From the NCBI GenBank assembly GCA_023229795.1, contig JALNYP010000056.1, positions 1-26,405 of the forward strand: a stretch of DNA of 26,405 nt, in the 5' to 3' direction. This document shows, in pieces, positions 6,697 through 16,716 of this stretch. The notes under the pieces are model-generated. The model worked only from the letters and a program-made list of their open reading frames with translations. It was not told where the DNA came from and searched no databases. The stretch comes from Syntrophobacterales bacterium. GTDB lineage: Bacteria; Desulfobacterota; Desulfobaccia; Desulfobaccales; 0-14-0-80-60-11. The first letter of the stretch is position 1. Each line of letters begins with the position of its first letter. Both the position numbers and the translations under genes were made by a program.

Positions 6697-6722
6697 GGCA
6701 GACGTTTAGGAAAACGCCTGCC
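6697..6722 (-). terminator. Strong hairpin downstream of the 174-residue secreted protein gene
   Basis: GGCAGGCGTTT pairs with AAACGTCTGCC on the minus strand around a TCCT loop, 11 bp with one G-U pair; the plus strand has an A-C mismatch instead. It sits about 90 nt after the stop at 6813. No T-run follows, so a terminator call is tentative. Its 5' arm and loop share GGCGTTTTCCT with the hairpin at 25-95. Confidence 0.4.
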
Positions 6723-6812
6723 TTGGCGGCCCCCCTCCCCCATCCGCGGGAGAGGGTCAGGAGGAGGGGAAGGGCAATGATTTCGCTCAACCTTAGTCGA
6801 GCCGGGCTGCCG

Positions 6813-7337
6813 TTAATCTACCTGGAATTCCGCGGTGTCCTGGGCCGTGCCGTACCCCGTGGTGATGAGGGTGATCAGCCGGTAAATGCCGGGTGCGGCA
6901 TCGGCCGGCAGGGTGAAATCGATCTCCTGGTTCCAGGTGCCGTTGTAGCGGCGGCTCTCGATGCTTTTGGTCCGGCCCAGCGATTTCCCCTGGTAGAAAA
7001 TCTCCCGGGTAATGGCCACCGGGATGGCCAGTTGCTCCGGGGTGAGGATGGTGTAGGTGGTGGAGAGGAGCAGGGTTTGGCCTCTCTTGGCCCGGCTGGG
7101 TTTGACTTCTACACTGTCCAGGCGGAGCACACAGCCGCCGGTGGGACAGTAGCCTTCCCGGGCGATGATATCCTCCCGGCCCATCCGGCTATCTTCCCGG
7201 CTATTCCCATAAAAACCCCAGGTGAAATCATTGAAGAGCCCGCCGGGTTGGGCCTGGGCCGCCGAAAAACTGAGGGCCAATCCCATCCCCACCAGCAAGC
7301 CCAGCCATACCGGGTAATGATACGCATCTTTCCGCAT
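6813..7337 (-). CDS. Secreted protein of unknown function, beta-rich domain
   Basis: The 174-residue product has a signal peptide (hydrophobic core about residues 10-25, likely cleavage after AQA near 29). The mature part contains a short Cys pair (REGYCPTGGCVLRLDSVEV) and then a beta-rich domain with KRGQTLLLSTTYTIL and APGIYRLITLITT, the spacing seen in Ig-like or filamin-like folds. It looks periplasmic or exported. I do not recognise the family. GGAGG stands 4 nt before the ATG, which supports the start. It is the last gene of the minus-strand run below the NlpC/P60 lipoprotein, separated from it by 130 nt that hold a palindromic repeat, so it may have its own promoter. Confidence 0.75.
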   Translation of the reverse strand: MRKDAYHYPVWLGLLVGMGLALSFSAAQAQPGGLFNDFTWGFYGNSREDSRMGREDIIAREGYCPTGGCVLRLDSVEVKPSRAKRGQTLLLSTTYTILTPEQLAIPVAITREIFYQGKSLGRTKSIESRRYNGTWNQEIDFTLPADAAPGIYRLITLITTGYGTAQDTAEFQVD

Positions 7338-7379
7338 AAGGCCTCCAGAGCCATCAAGAAATGATTAAAGCGGCGATCC

Positions 7380-7433
7380 TGTCATCCGAAACGGAGGCTC
7401 TCAACGAGATTCTTCGCTACGCTCAGAATGACA
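7380..7433. repeat. Palindromic intergenic repeat ending TCAGAATGACA
   Basis: The element is bounded by TGTCAT (7380-7385) and ATGACA (7428-7433) and contains GATTCTTCGCTACGCTCAG. The right arm matches the one at 20738-20799 in TTCTTCG and CTCAGAATGACAA. Such short palindromic elements are widespread in intergenic DNA of many bacteria; no coding capacity. Confidence 0.65.
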
Positions 7434-7467
7434 ATTGGCAACGACATGATGTTCATGGCTTTACCGG

Positions 7468-8034
7468 TCATTTGCCGCCCGGCAGATAGCGCCGGGCCCC
7501 GCGATAGGAAACCCGCCAGACTTCGGCATCCAACCGGCTGATAAATACTCCCCGGGGGGAGGCATGGATAAACCGTCCGCCGCCTAAATAGAAGCCATTG
7601 TGGCAGACTTCGTCGGCATACCCCGGCGGCGCCAGGAGTCCGGCCATGAAAACCTCCCGGCCCTGAGTCTGGCAGTAGCGGTTAAAGAAGACCACGTCGC
7701 CGAAGTGCAGCTCGCCGCGCTCCACCGGTTTACCTTCCTGGAACTGCTGGGCCACGGTGCGGGGCAGGTTAACGCCCGCCTGGTGATAGAGGGCCTGAAC
7801 CAACCCCGAGCAATCCACCCCGGCGGGAGAAGAGCCCCCGGACCGGTAGGGAGCGCCGTAGAAGTCGCCCAGGGCTCGCTCCAGGGCCATCTCCCGGGGA
7901 TTGCGCCCCATCGGCGCGGGCAACGGGGCCACGGGTCCCAGGGGCGGGGGCGGCGGCGGGGGTCCGGCACAGCCAGCCAGCAACCAGACCGCGCTCAGGG
8001 CGGCTCCCAAGAAGCTGCGAAAGGTGACGGCCAT
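7468..8034 (-). CDS. NlpC/P60 family lipoprotein, probable cell-wall endopeptidase
   Basis: The 188-residue protein begins with a lipoprotein signal (LLAGC, lipidated C22), then a run of seven prolines and a proline-rich linker, then an NlpC/P60 domain from about residue 50. The catalytic elements are present: C75 in GVDCSGLV, H145 in CHNGFYLGGG and H157 in RFIHASPRG. The family cleaves peptide stems of peptidoglycan (gamma-D-Glu to diamino acid linkages). It would act in the periplasm, tethered to a membrane. GGAGG lies 4 nt before the ATG. It follows metG by 61 nt on the same strand, with no visible functional link. Confidence 0.9.
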   Translation of the reverse strand: MAVTFRSFLGAALSAVWLLAGCAGPPPPPPPLGPVAPLPAPMGRNPREMALERALGDFYGAPYRSGGSSPAGVDCSGLVQALYHQAGVNLPRTVAQQFQEGKPVERGELHFGDVVFFNRYCQTQGREVFMAGLLAPPGYADEVCHNGFYLGGGRFIHASPRGVFISRLDAEVWRVSYRGARRYLPGGK

Positions 8035-8095
8035 GGCGCCTCCATCTTCGATGGGGTGGCGGCAGACAGGAACAATCAGTCCCGGTCCGTAGCTC

Positions 8096-9640
8096 TCACG
8101 TTTCTTCGATCTCGATCCTGGGGAACAGGGCCGGACCTTTGACCAGGCGGGTGCCGGGTACCAGCCTGCCCCAATGGAGCGCCTGGGGCAGGGGGTGATC
8201 CCACAGCGACAGGCCCAGGCCCAGGTGTTCGCTCATTTTTAAGGCGCTCGCGGGCATCACCGGCCTCAGCAGCGCCGCGATCCAGCGCAGGCTTTCCAGC
8301 AGATGATACAGGACCGTATCCAGCCGGCCGGCGGCCTCGGGGTTCTTGGCCAGCTCCCAGGGAGCCGCGGCCACGATATAACGGTTAAGCAGGCCGATGA
8401 CTTCCCACAGGCCCGCCAGGGCCCGGGAAAACTCCATCCCCGGGAACAGACGGAGAAAATCCTCGGCCGCGGCGGCCACCGCGGTGACGACTTCCTGATC
8501 CAGGGCCTCAGGCACTCCCGGGGCCGGCACCACGCCTTGCCGGTACTTGAAGGCCATCCCCAGGCTGCGGGCGAAGAGGTTGCCCAGGTCGTTGGCCAGG
8601 TCGGCGTTGATCCGGGTGGTCAGGGCGGATTCGCTGAAGTGGGCGTCCAACCCGAAGACCATCTCCCGGAGGAAGAAGTAGCGGACCTGATCAATGCCGA
8701 AGCGGGCCGCCAGGGTCCGGGGCTCCACCACGTTGCCCAGGCTCTTGGACATCTTGCTCTCGGCCATCTGCCAGTAGCCGTGGACGTTGAGGTGGTGAAA
8801 GGGCGCCACCCCCATGGCCTGCAGCATAGTAGGCCAATAAATGGCGTGGGGCTTGAGGATATCCTTGGCGATGAGATGCTGGGCGGGCCAGAATTTTTTA
8901 TACAGGTCCCCGTCCGGGTAGCCCAAACCCGAGAGATAATTGAGGAGGGCGTCGAACCAGACGTAGGTGACGTAGCGGTCATCGAAAGGCAAGGGGATGC
9001 CCCAATCCATGCGGCTGACGGGCCGGGAGATGCACAGGTCTTCCAGGGGCTCCTTGAGGAAGGCCAGCATCTCGTTTTTGTAGCGCTCCGGCCGGATCCA
9101 GTCGGGGTGGGTCTTAATGTAGTCGATGAGCCAGTCCTGGTACTTGCTCATGCGGAAGAAGTAGTTTTCTTCCTTGATGAAGGTGGGGGCGACTTTGTGA
9201 TCCGGGCAGAGGCCGTCCACCAGGTCGCGCTCCAGGTAGAAGCACTCGCAGCCGTAGCAATAAAACCCGCCGTACTCCCCGAAGTAAATATCCCCGGAGT
9301 CATGCACCCGCTGCAAGACCTCCTGGACCACCCGCTGGTGGGCCGGGTCGGTGGTGCGGATATAATGGTCGTAGCTGACGTCGAGATCGTCCCAGGACTG
9401 GCGGAAACGGGCGCTGATCTGATCAACGAATTCCTTGACCGGCAGGCCCACGGCCGCGGCTGCCTCCAGGATCTTGTCCCCGTGCTCATCGGTGCCGGTC
9501 TGGAAGCGGGTCTCCTCCCCCAGGAGGCGATGAAAGCGGGCCAGGGCGTCGGCCACCACGGTGCTGTAGGCGTGGCCGATGTGGGGCTCGGCATTGACGT
9601 AGTAAATGGGTGTGGTGATGTAGAATGTCATGGCAGTCAT
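8096..9640 (-). CDS. metG: Methionyl-tRNA synthetase
   Basis: A class I synthetase that charges tRNA-Met. Signature motifs are HIGH at residues 20-23, KMSKS at 296-300, and a single zinc knuckle C128-x2-C131-x13-C145-x2-H148, the arrangement known in Thermus-type MetRS. Residues after about 360 form the helical anticodon-binding domain. At 514 residues it lacks the C-terminal EMAP/Arc1p-like tRNA-binding domain that many bacterial MetRS carry. The start could be the ATG at 9640 or at 9631 (MTFYITTPIYY, the usual family N terminus). Neither has a Shine-Dalgarno; instead a heptanucleotide repeat abuts 9640. It follows the TPR gene by 53 nt. Confidence 0.95.
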   Translation of the reverse strand: MTAMTFYITTPIYYVNAEPHIGHAYSTVVADALARFHRLLGEETRFQTGTDEHGDKILEAAAAVGLPVKEFVDQISARFRQSWDDLDVSYDHYIRTTDPAHQRVVQEVLQRVHDSGDIYFGEYGGFYCYGCECFYLERDLVDGLCPDHKVAPTFIKEENYFFRMSKYQDWLIDYIKTHPDWIRPERYKNEMLAFLKEPLEDLCISRPVSRMDWGIPLPFDDRYVTYVWFDALLNYLSGLGYPDGDLYKKFWPAQHLIAKDILKPHAIYWPTMLQAMGVAPFHHLNVHGYWQMAESKMSKSLGNVVEPRTLAARFGIDQVRYFFLREMVFGLDAHFSESALTTRINADLANDLGNLFARSLGMAFKYRQGVVPAPGVPEALDQEVVTAVAAAAEDFLRLFPGMEFSRALAGLWEVIGLLNRYIVAAAPWELAKNPEAAGRLDTVLYHLLESLRWIAALLRPVMPASALKMSEHLGLGLSLWDHPLPQALHWGRLVPGTRLVKGPALFPRIEIEET

Positions 9641-9657
9641 CAGTGGTCAGTGGTCAG
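9641..9657. repeat. Heptanucleotide tandem repeat CAGTGGT, 2.4 copies
   Basis: CAGTGGT at 9641-9647 and 9648-9654, then CAG. It touches the upstream ATG of metG and takes the place where a ribosome-binding site would be expected. Confidence 0.7.
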
Positions 9658-9693
9658 AGAGCGCTCTCAAAAAGTTACTTTATAACTGCGCTA

Positions 9694-10464
9694 TTATTTA
9701 CTTCCTTCCAAAACCTTAGTCCGGGCCAGGGCCTGTCGCAGCAGGGCCGCGTCGGTGTCGGGGTGGCCGGTTTTCAGGAACTGCCGGTACGCGGCCAGGG
9801 CTTCGTACTTCTGGCCCAACTTTTCCAGGGCCTGGCCCCGGCTGAACGCGGCCCGGGCATAGTTGGGATCGAGTTCTATCACCTTATCGGCATCCGCCAG
9901 GGCTTTGTCAGGTTTTCCCGCGGCCAGGTAGGCCAGGCTGCGGTTATACAGGATCTTGGGGTCCTCGCGGTGCAGTTTCAAGGCCTGGTCGTAATCTTTC
10001 AGCGCGGCGGGGGCCTGGCCCAGGTCCAGGCGGGTGTTGCCCCGGTTGTAGTAAATTTGCCAGTCCTTGGGGGCATACTTCAAGGCCGTAGTGTAGTCCG
10101 CCAGGGCCTTGTCGAACACCCCCTGGCGGCTGTAGGCCAGCCCGCGGTTGTAGTAGGGCTCGGGGGCTTGGGGAGCCAACTCGATGGCCTTATCGAAATC
10201 GCCCACCGCGTCGGCCCACTGCTCCAGCTTCATCTGGGCGATGCCCCGGTTAATATAGGCCTCGGCCATGTCAGGATCTAGCTTGATAGCCGCGGTGAAT
10301 TTTTCCACGGCCAGGGCGGGGTTGCCCTGGCTCAGGGCGTCCACGCCCTGGTTAAAGGGGGCCTGGGCCGCGTCCGTGTTCTCGTCGGCCAGGGCCGGCC
10401 CCAGCCATAGTGCCGCGATCATGAGGATGGCTAAAATTGCCAAGCCGCTTTTGCGCAATGCCAT
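9694..10464 (-). CDS. Exported TPR-repeat protein
   Basis: The 256-residue product has a signal peptide (about residues 1-26, ending ALA) and then about six tetratricopeptide repeats filling the rest (starting near 33, 67, 101, 135, 169 and 203). Each repeat carries the family pattern, for example YYNRGLAYSRQGVFDKALADYTTALKYAP in the third. TPR arrays bind other proteins, so this is probably a periplasmic scaffold; the partner is unknown. AGAGG lies 6 nt before the ATG. It follows the 78-residue gene by 40 nt. Confidence 0.85.
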   Translation of the reverse strand: MALRKSGLAILAILMIAALWLGPALADENTDAAQAPFNQGVDALSQGNPALAVEKFTAAIKLDPDMAEAYINRGIAQMKLEQWADAVGDFDKAIELAPQAPEPYYNRGLAYSRQGVFDKALADYTTALKYAPKDWQIYYNRGNTRLDLGQAPAALKDYDQALKLHREDPKILYNRSLAYLAAGKPDKALADADKVIELDPNYARAAFSRGQALEKLGQKYEALAAYRQFLKTGHPDTDAALLRQALARTKVLEGSK

Positions 10465-10504
10465 GTAATGCCTCTTTGGTTTATTTGAAGAGATACGAAA
10501 TCAT

Positions 10505-10741
10505 CTATCTCTCGGGATCGAACCTGTTGGGGGGCTCGCCGCCGCTTTCCCGGGGCGACATCTTTTCCAGGAAGGCCCGGACGTCTTTCAGGGCCTCCCG
10601 GGTGGCTTCCCGGGCGGCGACGAAATCGTACATCAGGTTGCTCTCATCGGCTTCGATGTACTCACTATGCTTGATCATCATCTCCGCGCCCTGGAACAGC
10701 CGCCCCACAAAAAACATGAAGTAGTGCAGATCGTCGGCCAT
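10505..10741 (-). CDS. Small helical protein of unknown function
   Basis: A 78-residue soluble protein, mostly predicted helix, with a charged and proline-rich tail. The core reads LHYFMFFVGRLFQGAEMMIKHSEYIEADESNL, then a helix with AAREATREALKDVRAFLEKM. I chose the ATG at 10741 because GGAG lies 6 nt before it; a frame extension to 10768 has no such support. It lies 48 nt after the cysteine-cluster gene, and a palindromic repeat fills that gap. No recognised domain; function unknown. Confidence 0.7.
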   Translation of the reverse strand: MADDLHYFMFFVGRLFQGAEMMIKHSEYIEADESNLMYDFVAAREATREALKDVRAFLEKMSPRESGGEPPNRFDPER

Positions 10742-10772
10742 GGTTCGCTCCGGTGTACCCCGGTCCAAAAAT

Positions 10773-10789
10773 GGTGGGCCGTGCCCACC
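10773..10789. repeat. Palindromic repeat GGTGGGC-CGT-GCCCACC
   Basis: A 7-bp perfect inverted repeat with a 3-nt centre, followed by CTACAGG. It is of a kind often dispersed between genes in bacteria. Here it runs straight into the stop codon of the cysteine-cluster gene, whose TAG is the first part of the element on the minus strand. Confidence 0.65.
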
Positions 10790-11194
10790 CTACAGGTTAT
10801 TTTTTCGCCCTTGCCGCATCGCCTCTGCCACAAAATCCTCGTGACTGCAGGCCGGGTCGATCCCCGGGCAGGCGGTCTTGGCGTGCTCCAGCTCGTCCGG
10901 GTCCACTAAGAGGACCGGGAGAAAGGGCCACTGCCGGCAGATAAAGGGCTTCACCGGGTGCACCCGGCAGAGGTTGCCCTCCATGAAAAAGATGCAGAAG
11001 CCGTTAGCGGCGATGGTGAGGCGGGGGCCCAGGGCCGAGGCCTCCACATAGGCGCGGCAGAAGTCCTCCACGGAGAGCTTAAGCAACGCGGCCATGGCCT
11101 CGACTTCGTCGGGTTTGACATGAATGCCGCCCCGGCCGGAGCAGCAATCGCCGCACTGTTGGCAGTCAAATACTGGTTGTTGGTCTCGGCTCAT
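10790..11194 (-). CDS. YkgJ-type cysteine-cluster protein, putative metal or Fe-S binding
   Basis: The 134-residue protein has an N-terminal CX2CX2CC cluster (C11, C14, C17, C18 in CQQCGDCC). Further cysteines at 67, 76, 86, 109 and 116 lie in FCIFF, LCRVHP, PFICRQWPF, ACPG and ACSH segments. This is the layout of the YkgJ/UPF0153 zinc- or iron-cluster family, whose function is not settled. The start at 11194 overlaps the pfk stop as ATGA, which implies translational coupling; there is no independent Shine-Dalgarno. An upstream in-frame ATG at 11242 would run 52 nt into pfk and is less likely. The stop codon lies at the edge of a palindromic repeat. Confidence 0.85.
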   Translation of the reverse strand: MSRDQQPVFDCQQCGDCCSGRGGIHVKPDEVEAMAALLKLSVEDFCRAYVEASALGPRLTIAANGFCIFFMEGNLCRVHPVKPFICRQWPFLPVLLVDPDELEHAKTACPGIDPACSHEDFVAEAMRQGRKNNL

Positions 11195-12561
11195 AACTTT
11201 TTTAAAGGCGGCTGGCCGGTGGACTCCAGGACGCTGCGCCACAGGGGCGAATCCAACTCCACCTCTTTGCGTCGGCCCATGGTCGCCTCGATAGGAATAT
11301 GCACGTAATGGCTGTGCCAGCGGCTCACCAACATGGCGGTCTTGCCCGCCATGCCCGCATGGACCGCGTTCTGCCCCAAAAAGCCGCAGTAGATGCGGTC
11401 GTTATAATTGGCCGGGCGGCTGCGGATCAGGTAGCTGGGGTCGATATACTTAAGATTCACCTCGATCTGCCGCTGCTTAAAGTAGGCTCTGATGGCATCC
11501 TGGAGGAAGTGGCCGATGTTGCCGGGTTTGAGATTCCCCGAAGGGTCACGTTCCCGGTTCTCCTCGGTAAAATAACGCTCGCCGGCGCCTTCGGCCACCA
11601 CGATGAGGGCGTGGCGCCGCTCCTTCAGGCGGCACTCCAGGTTGGCGAGCAAGCCCCACTCGCCGTCCAGATCGAAATCCTCCTCGGGGATCAAGACATA
11701 ATTGACCTCCCGCAAGGCCAGGGTGGCGGTGGCCGCGATGAACCCGGAAAAGCGGCCCATGAGTTTCACCAAGCCGATGCCGTTGGGGGAGCCGATGGCT
11801 TCGGTGTGGGCCGCATGGATGGCTTCAGTGGCCACTTCGACCGCGGTGTCGAATCCGAAGGAGCGGCTGACCAGGGGGATGTCATTGTCAATGGTCTTGG
11901 GGATGACGATGACGCCGATGCGCAACTCCCGGCGGGCGATCTCCTTGCAGATCTCCTGGGCGGCCCTGAGCGTGCCGTCGCCGCCGATGAGAAAGAGGAT
12001 GCGGATGTTGATGCGATCCAGGGCGTCGACGATCTCGACGGTGTCCTGTGGACCCCGGGAGGTGGACAGCACCGTGCCCCCAAAGGTATGAATGTTGGCC
12101 ACCGCTTCGGGGGTGAGGTCCACCAGATCATGGCCGTATTTGGGGATAAATCCTTGAAAACCGTAGCGCACCCCGTAGGTATGGCGTACCCCGTAAAGGT
12201 GGTAGAGCTCGAGGACAATGGCCCGGATGACGTCGTTGGTTCCCGGGCACAGGCCGCCGCAGGTGGCGATGGCGCAGCGCACTTTGGACGGATCGAAGTA
12301 GATGTGAGACCGGGGCCCGGCCATCTCCAGAGCGATGGGCTTTTCCCCCGGGGCCAGGTTCTCTATATATTCCAGGGAATCATGCACCAGGACCTGGTCC
12401 GTGTCCGGGACAAAATTCTTTTCACACTCCTGGCCATACCGGTTCAACATGCAAAATTTTTGAATAGGCGAGATTACCTTAGGCTCGCCCAGAGAGGGAA
12501 TTTTAGTCTCGAAATGATCGAATTTCATCGCGGTCGGCTTTCCTGGGTGCTTTTTGGCCAT
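11191..12561 (-). CDS. 6-phosphofructokinase, PPi-clade type with ATP-type signature
   Basis: Phosphorylates fructose 6-phosphate in glycolysis. The 456-residue length and an N-terminal extension before CGGLCPGTND (about 101-110) resemble the long PFKs of plants, trypanosomes and some bacteria. The donor-site motif is GGDGT (193-197). The glycine after D is the ATP-type state, where PPi-dependent enzymes have GGDD. The catalytic motif is PKTIDND (221-227), with the Lys typical of the PPi clade where classic bacterial ATP-PFK has Gly. MGRFSGFIA follows near 280. ATP as donor is therefore my inference. The start at 12561 has only a weak AAGG; an ATG at 12528 is possible. It is 137 nt after gpsA and overlaps the YkgJ-type gene by 4 nt. 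Confidence 0.9.
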   Translation of the reverse strand: MAKKHPGKPTAMKFDHFETKIPSLGEPKVISPIQKFCMLNRYGQECEKNFVPDTDQVLVHDSLEYIENLAPGEKPIALEMAGPRSHIYFDPSKVRCAIATCGGLCPGTNDVIRAIVLELYHLYGVRHTYGVRYGFQGFIPKYGHDLVDLTPEAVANIHTFGGTVLSTSRGPQDTVEIVDALDRINIRILFLIGGDGTLRAAQEICKEIARRELRIGVIVIPKTIDNDIPLVSRSFGFDTAVEVATEAIHAAHTEAIGSPNGIGLVKLMGRFSGFIAATATLALREVNYVLIPEEDFDLDGEWGLLANLECRLKERRHALIVVAEGAGERYFTEENRERDPSGNLKPGNIGHFLQDAIRAYFKQRQIEVNLKYIDPSYLIRSRPANYNDRIYCGFLGQNAVHAGMAGKTAMLVSRWHSHYVHIPIEATMGRRKEVELDSPLWRSVLESTGQPPLKKL

Positions 12562-13716
12562 CGCCTTACCATAAGGGCGAACTGGAGTCCGTTAAACTTC
12601 CCTGACTTTTCTCTGCCCACTTCCAAGGCGGGAATCCCGGCGGGGGAGTCGGCGATTTATCTTAAACCGCTTGGCCCCGGGAACACAAGCCCGTATTCTC
12701 ACCAGGTCTCGGTCATGGCCTCCATCTCATCTTTCAGTTCCCGGGCCATCAACTTTTTGATGGCCTCCTTGGGGGCCAGACCTTCATAAAGAATTTTATA
12801 GGTAGCCGTCACCAGGGGCATTTCCACCCCCAGGCGGGACGCCAGGAGGTAAACGGCCCGGGAGGTCTTTACCCCTTCCGCCACCATGGCCATACCCGCC
12901 AAAATTTCCTCCAGGGGGACGCCCTGACCCAACTTGGCCCCGACCTGGAAATTGCGGCTCTGACTGCCGGTGCAGGTGAGGATCAGGTCGCCCAGCCCCG
13001 CCAGGCCGGTGAGGGTCATGGGATTGGCGCCCAGGCGCATGCCCAGCCGGACCATCTCGGCCAGCCCCCGGGTAATGAGGGCGGCCCGGGGATTGTCCCC
13101 GAGACCCATGCCCGTGAGGATCCCGGTGCCGATGGCAAAGACGTTCTTCAGGGCCCCACCCAGCTCGGCGCCGGTGACATCGTGGGAGGTGTACACCCGG
13201 AAATAAGGAGCGGAAAAGAGCCGTTGGAGGAAGTGGGCGATTTCCGGGCGGCGGGAGGCGATGGTCACCGCGGTAGGCTGCTTTTGGGCCACTTCCCGGG
13301 CGAAGCTGGGGCCGGCGATCACCGCGTAAGGCGCGGCCGCGCCCATTTCTTCCCGCACCACCCCTTCCATGAAGGAGGTTGAATCGATCTCCACCCCCTT
13401 GGTGGCGCTAAGGAGTACCGCGCCCGGGGACCAATGCGGCTGTAAATCCCGCAGGGTCTGCCGGAAGAAGTGGGAGGGAATCGCCATCAGCACCACGCCG
13501 GCGCCCTTCAAGGCGACGGAGAATTCCCGAGTGCTGCTGATGCGGGAAGAGAGCCGGATGCCGGGCATAAAGGTGCGGTTGATCCGGTCCCGGCGCACAT
13601 CCTCATACACCTCGGGTTCTCTGATCCAGAGGCGGACGTCCAGGCCTTTCTCGCCCAGGAGTTGGGCCAGGGTGGTGCCCCAGCTACCCGCCCCGATCAC
13701 CGCGATGGACTTGCCC

Positions 13717-16224
<2,508 letters not shown>

Positions 16225-16304
16225 AGAGAATAGACTCGGTTGTTTATTTGAAGGGTCCAGGGTCGATCACCCTCAATCTTAAAATTTCTTTAACTTGTTT
16301 AACT

Positions 16305-16388
16305 CGTTCCCAAATTGCACTTGGGAATGACAATGGATACCAAGCTCAGCTTGGCTGTTAAAGCGTTCCCAAGCACAGCTTGGGAACG
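16305..16388. repeat. Cluster of TTCCCAAGC-type palindromes
   Basis: Three neighbouring hairpins: CGTTCCCAA/TTGGGAATG (16305-16313 and 16321-16329), CCAAGC/GCTTGG (16340-16345 and 16349-16354), and an 11-bp perfect CGTTCCCAAGC/GCTTGGGAACG (16364-16374 and 16378-16388). They fill the 180 nt between gyrA and the nucleotidyltransferase gene. The pattern is a dispersed palindromic repeat rather than a gene. Confidence 0.7.
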
Positions 16389-16404
16389 AGGGGAGATCTT
16401 CTAT

Positions 16405-16710
16405 TTAAAGGGCATAAACGACCTCTTTGGTCGTTAAAATTTCATGACGCCGGAAAGGATTGCGGATGGCATCTTTCTCTACCAGATCGACCTCCCGGTC
16501 GAAAATTTCGGCGAGTTGGTCCAACATCTCTACCCGATTATCAAAAGTGATTCCCCCACCCGGCTCGAAACTCACCAGCACATCCACATCACTATCAGGC
16601 CTAAAATCTGCCCGCAAAACCGACCCGAAGAGGGCAAACTCTTTGATCTTCCACCGTCGGCAAAAGTCTTCGATCCGGTCTTTCGGGATATTAATCTTGG
16701 GTTGAACCAT
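16405..16710 (-). CDS. MNT-domain nucleotidyltransferase, orphan
   Basis: A 101-residue minimal nucleotidyltransferase of the MNT/KNTase fold. The catalytic motif is intact: GS at 29-30 followed by the acidic pair D41-V-D43 in RPDSDVDVLVSF. In the MNT-HEPN family such proteins act as antitoxins that AMPylate or block a partner HEPN RNase. No HEPN gene is present: the next minus-strand gene downstream is gyrA, 180 nt away, with only palindromic repeats between. The gene begins 6 nt after the livK-like stop, so it may be read with it. No Shine-Dalgarno is evident. It is either a stand-alone enzyme or the remnant of a lost pair. Confidence 0.85.
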   Translation of the reverse strand: MVQPKINIPKDRIEDFCRRWKIKEFALFGSVLRADFRPDSDVDVLVSFEPGGGITFDNRVEMLDQLAEIFDREVDLVEKDAIRNPFRRHEILTTKEVVYAL

Positions 16711-16716
16711 AATAGT

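Larger units (their letters stand above)
6261..6812. other. Non-coding region between the protease and the 174-residue secreted protein gene
   Basis: I find no convincing gene in these 552 bases. They contain the leader of the protease gene (minus), a CGCTC/GAGCG mini-palindrome at 6360-6373, a two-copy direct repeat at 6432-6470, a purine-rich tract at 6471-6520, a short palindrome at 6566-6582 and a strong hairpin at 6697-6722. The base composition is lower in GC than the flanking genes up to about 6480. No clear sigma70 or sigma54 promoter could be fixed for the protease. Confidence 0.6.

Noticed and set aside
6471..6720. Possible second riboswitch (c-di-GMP or similar) in the long non-coding region
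   Set aside because: There are local hairpins and GCAAAGCC-like strings, but the conserved core and order of a known aptamer are not there.
16240..16404. A remnant HEPN toxin gene downstream of the MNT gene
   Set aside because: The interval is filled by palindromic repeats and low-complexity sequence; no frame with HEPN motifs is visible.
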